Assembly (NCBI GenBank): GCA_003117195.1 | Contig: BDSI01000035.1 | Location: 680,001 to 744,000 of the forward strand | Direction of reading: 5' to 3' | Origin: Eudorina sp. 2006-703-Eu-15 | Taxonomy: Eukaryota > Chlorophyta > Chlorophyceae > Chlamydomonadales > Volvocaceae | Length of the DNA stretch: 64,000 nt | Shown here: positions 39,432-50,600 of the stretch, piece by piece | Layout: each line of letters starts with the position of its first letter | Numbering within the stretch: the first letter of the stretch is position 1 | Notes under the pieces: generated by a model | Databases searched by the model: none | The model's input: the letters and a program-made list of their open reading frames with translations, nothing else | Told to the model about the DNA's origin: nothing | Translations under genes and position numbers: made by a program

Positions 39432-41699
39432 CTGCAAAGCAACACAACAGTAGTACCTGCCGTTAGTGCAACACTGTGACGTCAGCAATTTTTTGTTAGT
39501 TATGTCGTACTCAACTCCCAACCAACGTACCATTCAACGCGCGTGAAACAGCGCCCACAACAACACGGTCTGCTTAGCCGCGGCCGCGGCCACTTCAAAA
39601 ACCTTTTTATCACATCACAAGTCATAAAGATACACACACCCACGGCAGAACTCACCCGCCTTCACTCACGTCCTCGTCCCGCACCACATTGGGCCATGTA
39701 CGGCACCTCGTCAGATCGGAAACACCCCAGTCGAGTGGGGGCTATGTCTGTCGCCCGAGCTAGCTTTTGAGCGCCACGATCCGCCGACCGCAGCCCCCGC
39801 CGCGCCGGGGGCGAGTCGTGCGGCCGGCAACCGCAGCCACCCACCCGGGACCGTGTTCCATCGGACGGGCAGCTGCCGCCGCTGTCACCGCTGCGCGCAG
39901 CAAGGCGCCCCACCGACCCGTGGGTCCACCCGTGGGGGCTTGTGCAGGTCCGTAGGGACGGTGCCCTCAAGACGTCAAGCACTGGGGCGCGTCAGCTATA
40001 GCCGGGGCACCTCATCGGCCCTAACACACATCGATACCGTCCGTGGAATTCCCTTTCCTTGTGGCCCACTACCGTCACCTCTGCCGTACGGTCCTTCATG
40101 AGGGGATAAAGCGTATCACAGCGTCTCGTACTGTACTGATCACAAAAAGTATCATCCATACAAATGAAGATGGGGAGCCGTCGAACATCAGCGGCGCCTT
40201 TTGCCGCCCAGGCGTGACTCCATCAATAAACTCACCAGCACAAAGACGTCAGCATAACGCGCGTCAGGGACGCCAGCACGCGCTCAATGCAAGGGCAGGC
40301 GAATGACGCAGCACACGGCGCAGTCGCTCGCGCGTACTGCAGGTCCATGGGTCACCGACATGCCGCCGGGAGGTGCGAGGGAGCAGCGGACACACACACA
40401 CACACTACGGGTCCACCTTGTAACGGTTACATTACATTACACTCTAATCGGGCGCCAATCGGCCCCTCGCATGTCACGCACTCCTGTCCTGCCTGCCTTA
40501 ATAACACACACGCAATGCGGCAGTGCTTCCGGCAGTGCGGCAGTAACGTTCTTTTTCCTCCACTCTCCACACACTCGCTGACACGCTAGGAAATGGACGC
40601 TCAAAAGCTGACGATCAGGGGTGAGATGCGCATGTGGACGTGTGGACGTACGTTTGTACGTGTGTACGTGCGTCAGCAGGACAGACAGCAAACAGCCAAC
40701 CCGGGGTGACGGCGCATACACGACTGGCAAGAGGCCTCACCGGGATCAAAAACACGCAGAGCAGATTGTACTCACACACCCACAGTCTCACACACGGCTC
40801 ATCAGTCCTCCTTCGTAAACCCTAGACCCAACCCGACGACCCAACACACAGACACATACACGCGGCTTCCACTCGGCTCACTTTCTTGACCACACGCTTC
40901 CACGCGAAGCACACACCTCGCCGGTCACCGCGCGAGCTCACACGTGTGCCTTGTCATCCATCCAAATGACATATTAATGTATCTTCATCTGTTGTTGTTT
41001 TGTTACTTTGTTGTTGTGGGTCGCGGGGCCCTGCAGCTCGACATCCCCCGTCGGTCGGTCGCGTCCGGCGCATCAACCAACGGACGGCGGTAGGAAGCGC
41101 GGACGGCGCTGCTGGTGTGCCCGAGCGTGTTCAAGGTGCTGCTCCGGCGGGATGCTCATGCCCTTCAGTGGAGTGCATCGAACACGTGGAACCACGCGGT
41201 GCTTCGCCGAACCGGGGCCGAACCGGGAACCCACGCCCTCCGCCCCGGCGACAGCAACAGCAGATGACTCCAGCGCACATGCAACCAGACGGGGAATCCG
41301 CTCATCCGCACCGAGGTCCTTCACGGACCGCTGTGTGCCCCCATGACCCCAACAGCCACGTCGGATGGTCCGCCGCTGTTTGTGCCGCCGGGACGACGGA
41401 AACAAAGGCGGGACAGCCGGGAGGAAGGGTGCGAGGCCGCGGCCAGTGGCCGAAGCGTTTGTCAAGGTGTCATCGACGCCCGCTCCGCAGTTGGTGGAGG
41501 TCCTGCGGATCCTGCCGCCACACCCCGCCCCAGCACTGCGCTGCATCGTGCGGCATGTGTATGATAGAAAACTGAGCCGCGAGAAGCGAAGTCCATCTGG
41601 ACGGGTCATGCCGGCGATGACAACAGGCAACACCCAATATGACACATATATGTGTTCCCGAACGCGCACACGGCGTTGCTGCTGGTCGCGGCGAGTTCA

Positions 41700-44600
41700 T
41701 TACGCTCCCTGTCCCGCGCCGCCCTGCGCAGCAGGGACTGGTGGCGGCGGCGGCGGGGTGGCGGCGGCGGCGGCGGCATTCCCCGCGACGCCCGCCCTGG
41801 ATGGGACTCCAACCCTGACGGAAGACAGCGCTCTGCCGTACCGCGGCACGCCCGCGACATCTGCCAGGTCCTCGTACTGCTGCTGTAGCTGCCGTACCTG
41901 CGGTCGAGACCAGAAGCGAAAAGAAGCACAGCCGTCAGGAGTTTCACGTGCCGTACACGGTGTCGGCAAGCGATGCAGTTGCCGCCTCTGCCGCTGCCTC
42001 GTTTCTCCCCAGCAAGCCAGCCAGCGTCTCGATACGCAGAGCCCTGCCCCACCCAAACACAAACACGAGCCCATCCTACCCTCCACAAAGGTTGCGGAGT
42101 TTCGGGCTTGCTGCTTTTGCCCTTTCCCGCCACGCGCTTCCCTCATGCACGGTAACCGCACCCGCTTGTCCGTACATTTAACACAATCGCACACAAAAGT
42201 ACCGTTGCGCGTCTTCCACGCCTTGCACAGCCTGCGCCGCTTTCCAAATCTCGCTCACAACACAACACACGCACGCACGCATAGATACGCTACACGCCCC
42301 ACCCACTGCTTTGCGTCAGGCGGGGTTCCCCACTCACTCGCTCGCTAGCACTGTCCCCCACACACACACACGCCCCCCCGACCCACCTGCACCAGCAGCC
42401 GCCCCACGTCCTTGGCCGCGAGCTGCATGTCCACATTGAGCTCGCTGTTGGCCTCATCCAGGCGCTTGAGGGACAGGCTCAGCTCCTCCAGCGCAGTGTG
42501 GAGGAAGGACTGCGCGCGGCGGTGGAGGCGGCAGCGGCGGCGGCGGCGGCGGCGACGGCTTAGGAGTGAAGGTTAGTCAAGGAACCAAAAGTGAAGGTTA
42601 GTCAAGAATGTCGGTCTTTGCGAACAGGTTAGATGGGTAAGACAATGGCAGGGGTTGCGGTTTAGCGGCCAGTCAGCGGCCGCACCGTCGCGTCAAACGA
42701 CCCGCCGACCGACCCCTCAGGCAATGCCGTGCGATCGGTCAACTCAGTGAGCAGTAGCCGTGGAGGAGGTCCCCCGGGGAGTCAAACAGGGGGTGAGAGC
42801 CGCAACCCTGGCGCCACCTTACGAGCGTCCGAGGAAAGGACTTGGAACCCCGCTCGGATTCGGTACCTCCGAATGCGAAGGAGTCCCCCAACCCCCCTAG
42901 GGGCCCCAACGCGAGGGACCTCGACTTGATACACCGCATCGGAATGGCCGGGGTCTGAGAAGACCGGCCCCAGCGCGGAGGCCTCACCCGTAGGTCCTCC
43001 AGATCCGACTGGGTGGCGAACCTGGCCAGGGCGTCCTGCAGCAGCAGCCGCTGCTGCTGATCCGCCGGGGGGCCAGGCGGCGGCGGCGGCTCCGACGCCT
43101 GCGGCTGCTCCTGCGGCTGCGGCAGCTCCTGTGGCTGCAGGGTTGGCTGCGGCGACGGCGACGCCGCAGCTGCCGCGGCCGCCTGCGCCCGCCGCTCCAC
43201 CTCCGCCATCCGGTCTCGCAGTTGGTCCACCTCACGGGCCTGGGAGACCAGCTCCTGATGGCAGGGCGAGGACAGGGCGGCGCGGGGCATGAGGGGGATG
43301 AGGAGCGCCGGGGTGAACGGCAGATGCTGCCGGGTGACCCCATCGAGGCCGAGGGGCGGGGCGGGGGTCGTGACCCCCCCTAGCGCAGCCACCTGGCGGG
43401 GCGCTCCAGGGCGGGTCCAGGGCCGGACACGTGATCCCTCCCTTCCGGCGCCTCCGTGCCCCCGGTTTGCGATTTACAGCACGACACGGGGCTGGACGGG
43501 GCGAATGCTGTGATGCAGTACGGCACCGTACCTTGAGTGCGGAGTCAAGGTCCTCGCGGACCCGCGCCTCGGCCGCCGCCACCATCTCCTCCGCCACCGA
43601 GGTGGCGGCGGCATCGGCGGCGGCCTTGGCGGCATCGGGCGGCTGCGCGCTGTCGTCGCGGACGCCGCCTGCCGCAACCCTGCCCGCCGCGCCGCCGGAC
43701 GGGTCGGCTCCGGAACCGGATCCACCCCGCGCCTGCATCCAGGCCACCTGCGCAGTGCGCACCCCGAAACCACACCACGGGATCCTGAGAAGCAGAAAAC
43801 AAAACGGAACGGGAATTCGGAAACAGGAGACCAACCGGGCAACGGGACGGGCGGGGCATCCCGGAGAGCGGTTCTCAGGCACCGTATCCAGGAAGGCCGA
43901 TCTGGATCCCGACACTGGGCCGCGTCGACCGACCGTCCGACCCGCACTGCTGACAGTGTGGCAAGAGCCCCTGCGGAACCAAAGCGGAAGGAGCCCGGTG
44001 GCCCGTCCTGACCCCGCGCTTATCGCCAGTCCGCTACTGCCCAGACCCAGTCACGAGTCGTGACCGACCGACCCGCCCTGCCAAGGTGCCGGCCATGCCA
44101 ACCCGCCATGCCGTACCCGACCCGCGAATTCAATTCCCCAGATCTGGATCCCCGCTCTCTCCTGTTCTCTGACGCACAGCCGTGTTGGAAAGTTGGAGTT
44201 GAGAAAATTGGAAAGCAAACCCGTCCTGCTTCTGTCCATCCAGGTCAGAGCGTCGGTGTCAAATCCTGTCAATACCCAAATCCTGTCAATGATTTGGTCA
44301 GGTCTACTGGCCAGGTCTACTGGCCAGGTCTACTGGCCGGGTCAAAAGGAAATAAGGAATGCAACGCCGCTGCGCCTCACCTTGGTCACGACGTCCTGCA
44401 GCTGATCCCTCAGATCCCCAAACACCTCGTTGAAGGTCTGGATGTGGTCCTGCAGCACCCCCTGGAGCTGCTCGTACGGCTGCGGCGGCTGCTGCGGCGC
44501 CGACAGTGGCGGGCCTCCGCCGGCGGACCTTGACCTGAGTACGCCACCCGTGTCCTGCCCTGTTGGCGGTGGCGGCGGGGGCGGAAGGGCCTCCTGCAGC

Positions 44601-47600
44601 TGCCGTACCTGCGCCGCCACCTGCTCCAACGCCGCCTCCAGACGCTGCAGGTGTGCGCCCTGCTCGTCCAGCATCTGGAAGTGCTCGTCCAGTACGGTTT
44701 GGTGCATGCTGCGGGACACGGCGTCGGCGGCGGACGCGCGCTCGCACGCCGCCACGCGCACCGCGAGCGACGCCAGCGCGGGGTCGCCGCCGCCGTCAGC
44801 GCCGGTGGCGGCGGCGACGGCAGCGGCGGCGGCGAGGCGGCTCTGAACGTCGCCGACCGCCACCGCGGCCGCCGCTGCGTCTGGGTCTCCGGACGGCAGC
44901 AGCGGCGGCGGCACGTTGTAGATCTGGCTCAGGCTCCGAATGCCTCGACTATCACGCGCCTTGGAGGGGCTGACGGCCCCGACGGCGGGTGCCAGGTCGG
45001 TGTCCGGGTCGGGGAACGGCGCCGCGCCGGCGTCCGCGTCGGCGTCCGCGTCCAGGTTACCGTCAGCCAGTTCGTCGTCCAACTGTTCGTCCGGTTGGCC
45101 GTACACAGCCGCCGTTGCGGCCGCCGCCGCGGCGACCTCACCAGATAGGCCGCCGGGCTCGGAAGCGATGTCCTCGTCCGCGCCTGCGGCGGCGGCAGCG
45201 TCACCGGGCGAGGAGAGTGTACGACGGCACATGGCCGCCGCCACCACCGTCTCCGTCGCCTCCAGCCGCGCGGCCAGCGACGCGATGGCAGCGTCCGCTT
45301 TCGCAGCGTCGGCGGCGGCCGCCTCCGCCGTCTGCCGCGCCTCCGCAGCGGCGGCGTCCGCCGCCGCCACCGCCGCCGCCGTGGCGGCCAGCCGATGCTC
45401 AGTCGCCGCCACCGCCGCCGCCGTGGCGGCGGCAATTGCTGTCGGCGCCGCCGCCGCCGCCTGCTCTTGCAGCCGTTGCAGCTGCTGCAGCCTCGCCTCG
45501 TGAGCTGCGGTCGCGACCGTCAGCACCGAAATCTTGGATTCCAGGGAGGCCACCAAATCCCGGACGTTGCCACCTTCCGGCCCATCCTCAGGCCCTGCCG
45601 CCGCTTCCGTCTCAGCTTCGTTCACCACCGCCGCCGTGGCGGCGGCCGCCTCCGCTGGCGCACGCGCATCCGCGTCCGGGCCCTCCCTAGCTGCCGCCAC
45701 CTCCGCCGCCACCTCCGCCGCCGGCTCTTCGCCACCCCGCGGTGGCCCGTCCGTGTCGCCCTCCGCCCGCTCCAGCGCCGACGGGTCTACGCCCTGACCG
45801 TGACCTCCGTCGCCGTCACCGACGAAGCGGCCCCCCGCGGCACCTCGTTGCTCGTCCACATCCTCGTCCTGCCGTTCGATGGCGGCCTCGGCGGAGGCGC
45901 CTGCCTCCGCCGCCTCTGCCGCCGCCGGCCGCAGCCCCTTGAGCCGCCTGTCCAGCTCCTGCTGCAGCAGGTCCTCTAACCGTGACGACAGAGCCGACAT
46001 GACCAGCGCGGCAATCGAGCCCTCCATGCCCTCCAGCTGGGCCCTGCGGTGCCGTACATGCGGGCATCCGTACAGAAGCACATATATATACATATATATT
46101 ACACCGCCTTTCGTGCAATGACACCCTTTGATCATCGAGCTTCGTTCCTCCAACCGCACGCCGGCCACATCGCGCCCGGACGGGGGTAGAGTGGAGAAGC
46201 AGAGAGAGAATCAAGCGCAGGCAAGATCCTCCACGCCCCACTCGCCCGTCCAACTGCTCGGACAGGCGCCCTCCAGTGTTCAACCCTCACCCTGAACCCT
46301 AAACCTTAGAGTTCCTAACTCGCCTGACGGACGCCACCCCCTCCCGGGGCTCCCGCAACTCGGCGTCCAGTCGCCGCTCCACCGCGGCCCGATCCGCCGC
46401 CGCCGTCGCCTCGCACGCTGCCAGCGCCTTGTCCCGCCGCGCCCCACCCGCCCGCTCCTCCACCAGCCCCGCCTCCGCCGCCGCCAGCCGCGCCTCGACC
46501 GCCGCCAGCCGCGCCGCCAGCAGCTCCGCGTCCTTGCCCGCGCCCGCGACCGCCGCCGCCGCGCCGTCCGCGACCCGGCGGGCCGCCACCGCCTCCTCCT
46601 CCGCTCGGCGCGCGGCGCCGGCGGCCGTAACGGCAACGTGAGCGGCGTCGGCGCTGATCTGCTGCGCCGCCTGGGACTCCTGCGCCGTCAACGCCACCGC
46701 CGCCGCCGCCGCTGGCGGTGGCGGCGGCGGCGGCACGGCCGCCATCGCCACCACGCCCGCCAGCTTCTGAAGCACCTCCAGCCGCAGCTCCGCGTATCGG
46801 GCCTTATGCTCCTGCGCGCACGTGTCCGGAAAAAACCGACCGACGGGCAGACCGACGGGCAGACGGACAGTACACACTCACGTCAGCCCAACCGCCACCC
46901 CCGCCCACAGCGCGCCGGGGGGTTGGGTTTGCGGACACACGCCCAAGCTCGTTCGCGATTTCAGGTTCGAGTGGGCGCGGGAGGGAACATAGGAAATTGG
47001 TATAGACCATATTCATACTGCGGCGCTGCTGCTGCTGCTACTGCTACTGTTGCTGGGGCACCAGGGATATAGGAAATTGGTAGACATTGCGGCGGGTGGG
47101 AGGGCAGCAGGGCACCACCTCCAGTCCACGATCAGCGTGTACGGGCAACAACGGCGTACAGGCACCACAGTCAACCACCAACGGTTGCAATCAACCCCCA
47201 ACCGGGGTTCTTAGGTCCAGCGTCCTACCCACGGGCTTCCTGGCCTTGCTTTTCATTCCTACCCTACCCTACCCTACCCTACCCTACCCTACCCTACCCT
47301 ACCCTACCCTACCCTACCCTACCCTACCCTACCCTACCCTGCAGCAGCACGCACGTTCCTGCCCTCTCTGTGGCACTGAGCCGCCGCCACCCGTCCAGCT
47401 ACGTGCACCCACGCACCCACCTGGGACTGCTCCTCCAGGATCACCACCCGCTGAGTCAGCGCCTGCAGGACACCCGATTCCGCGCCGCCGCCGCCGCCGC
47501 CGCCGCCTGGCCTCGCCGCCAGCGCAACCACCGCCGCCGCGGAGGTCGGCTCAGGCTCAGCAGCCGGGGCACTGGCGGCTGCAGCGGCGGCGACGGCGGT

Positions 47601-50600
47601 ACTGTTGCTGGCGCTGCCGGTTGAGCCGCCGCCGGCGGTGGTGGTGGTGGTGGTGCCGGTGCTTTTAATGGTTGTGGTGGCGGAGGTGCCCGCAGCGGCG
47701 GCGGCGGCGGGGACGCTGAGGGCGGTCACCGCCAGCTGCGGCAGCGGCGGTGGGTGCGGCTGGATCTGGGGCTGAGAGACGGACGTCAGGATGGCGTAGC
47801 CCTGTGGAAGTGGGGGAAACAGGGTTCGGGGCAGGGGCGTGGGGACTGCCTTTCGCGGCCGCCGCATGGACATGATGAAAAATGGATGGGTGGCGAGGTA
47901 GGCAGGTGCGGGGCAAGGAAGAGAAGCAAGGGACGGGCGCGGGTGGCCACTTCCCTGTCAGGGATGAGTACCGCACGGAGCCGCGGCGCTTGCGCCTCAA
48001 CAGGCAACCGACCCCTCAGCCCTCTCAGGGTCACAGTACAACTATCCTCAACGCAACACCCCACTCACACACACTCCAGGCCAAGCCCTTTTCCACCCCC
48101 GCCCCCGTCCAGCGGCCCACCTGCGGCAGCGTGGCGATCCCCGTGAGGCTCCGCTGCACAGCCACCGGGTGCCGACCGCCCTGCCGCGCATCCGCCGCCA
48201 GCCCGCCGTCCATCCCCGCCGCGGCCGCCGCCGCTGCCGCCGCCGCCGCCGCCGGACTCACGAAGGCCTGTCGCGGCGCAAGCGGCGGCGGCGCCGCTGG
48301 GAGGACCCCGCCGTCGGCGTCGGCGTCGACGCCTGAGTCGGTCACGAGCCGCATCATCACCCGGGACCCCGGCGCGGGGAAGGAGGACGCCGCCACCACG
48401 TGCGCCGAGTGCAGGCCCCGGCCGTTGGCCGGCAGCGCGGCCTCCGAGTACTTGCGCGTGTACTGCAAGCGAAGCCGTGCACCAAACGCGATCATGGACG
48501 GGCAAAAACTGAAAGGGCAACGAACCCGTCGAACTGAAAGCTACAGGTCAAGCCTGATCTTAACGAAGAACACGAAAGCTGCGTCAAGCAGAGCGAAGCA
48601 CCGCCCCACGGTACCCTACCATCTCCCCTCATCCGACCCACGGATATCTACCGTACAGCTGCCGTACCATACACTTGCCGTACCAGCGCCCTACTGACCG
48701 CGCGCCCGACCGACCCGCGGGTCACGGGTCACGGCATGCGACCCAGATCGCGCCCCCAACGCGCGACCCCCCTCTTCAACCGCCCCCCGGACCCGCGGAG
48801 CTTCGCAGACGCGTGCGGTCGCGCGCGCGGGTGCGGCCGCTCACCTTGTCCGCCGCGGATGGGCCCGAGGGGAAGGGCGCCCCTCGGTACGACGGCGCCG
48901 CCACGATGGGCGCCACGGGGATCGACAGCCGCGGCAGCATGTTGGGCGCCACGGGCTCCGACTCGATGGGGCGGCGGGCCGGGGAACCGGCGGAGGCAGC
49001 GGGACCGGGACCGGGACCAGGACCGGGGCCGGGGCCGGGGCTGATGGCGACCTCCCGCACACCCGGGCTGTCGCCGTCGCTGATGCTGATGCTGACGCCA
49101 GCCATACCCCGCTGCGGGGGGCCGGAGGCGGAGGGGTTGGGGTGTGAGGAAGGGCAAAGCCCAGGCCGAGGGGATGGACCGTGCAGAGAGGTTCCCCAGG
49201 GGCAAAAGGAAAGGTCCAAGGAGCGCAAGGCTTCAGGCATCCGCGTCGTCGTTCGAGGGAAGGCGGCCGCGGTGGGCATCAACCGGGCAGTGGCGGGACG
49301 GAAGGCGGCTGTGTGGAGGTCAGGGCTGGAGGTTGCCTACGCCTTACGGTGTCCGTGTGGATGCGGGCTGCTGGCAAAACGCAGCCGAGGGGCCTCGTGC
49401 GGCTCCTGCCGCGGTCCCGACGTGCTCCTCAATGGGGCGTGGGGGGACGCACTTCCCATTTCCCCCATTCCCCTCATTCCCCCGCTTGCCTTCTTCCTCC
49501 CTTTCCCTTGATCCCTTCCCACTCCGTGGCTTGTATTTTTCCCTTTCCATCTTCCGCCCGCGGGTGTTTCACCGCCGCCCCCACTCGCCAGCTCCCCGGG
49601 TAACCAGCCCCTCCTGAACCCTCCAGAACCCGACCGCCCAACGGTCGCCCTCTCGACCCCCCGCCGGCCTACCGGCGGCGCAGCCGGCAGCGACGACAAC
49701 GACGACGACACCGCCGCCGCGCCGGGCATCGCCGCCGCCCCCTGCAGCTGCTTCAGCTTGAGTCGCCACCCCAGCTGGCTGGCCGCCTCCCACACGTCGG
49801 CGCTGACCCCCGCGGTGTCCTGCAGCGCCCCCAGCGACCGAACGAAGGTCGCGTAGTTGAGCTTGCGCACGCCGGGCGGCTTGCAGCGGGTGTAGATCGC
49901 GCCCACCGCCTCCGCCGTCAAGGGCCCTGCACGACGACGGGCCACAAGGCCGCGGGGTGACCTAAGGAAACGAACCACTGGGCGATTTGAATGAGTGCCA
50001 AAAACCCGCCCAACACGATCCAGTGACCTATATACTTACACCAAAATGTCCTGCTATTGATACTGTGTCAAAGACAATAACAGAACAAGGGAGCCGAGGA
50101 TTACCATATGTCGGATCCCACTTCTCTGTGGCCTTGATGCGCCCGGACGTGGTGGCGATCCGGCTCCCTCCCTCCCTTCCCCTTGAACCCTTTGACCGCG
50201 CGCCCATAAGCCACGCGCGAGACGCGCGGCGCCGTCCTAACGTACACGTACACCCGTCGTACAAAGGCACGCCGTGCGCGCTTCGCGCTGCGTGCGTGTC
50301 GTGCAGTGTCGTGCAGTGTCGTGCAGTGTCGTGCCGTTCATTTACCTGTGGGCTGCATGAGGCCCAGGGCGGTCACCAGGCGCTGCATCTGGCTGCCGCT
50401 CATGCGCGGCTCGCTGAAGTCCGACTCGCTGACGATGCGGGGCTGCCCGGGCGCAGCCGTGAACCGCGAGTACACCAGCCGGAGCAGCTCCGCCCGTCCG
50501 GGGACGTCGGCGGGGGAGGCGCCGCCCGCCGCGGCTGCTGCGGCTGCTGAGGTTGCTCCGGCTGCTGAACGGGGCCAGGGTGGGTCAGGTGGGCAGAGGT

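Larger units (their letters stand above)
38018..41699. other. Convergent gap of 3.7 kb without a confident gene
   Basis: This lies between the 3' ends of the DUF4864 gene and the 2050-aa gene. It contains reversed family C (38323-38363) and family D (40477-40509) copies, a GTT-rich stretch near 38715-38755 and an imperfect 45-bp direct duplication at 39190-39335. Two places look coding: a minus-strand exon-like stretch at 39234-39431, and plus-strand frames between 40593 and 41640 (for example TALLVCPSVFKVLLRRD and LVEVLRILPPHPAPALRC). I could not join them into a gene. Confidence 0.5.
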
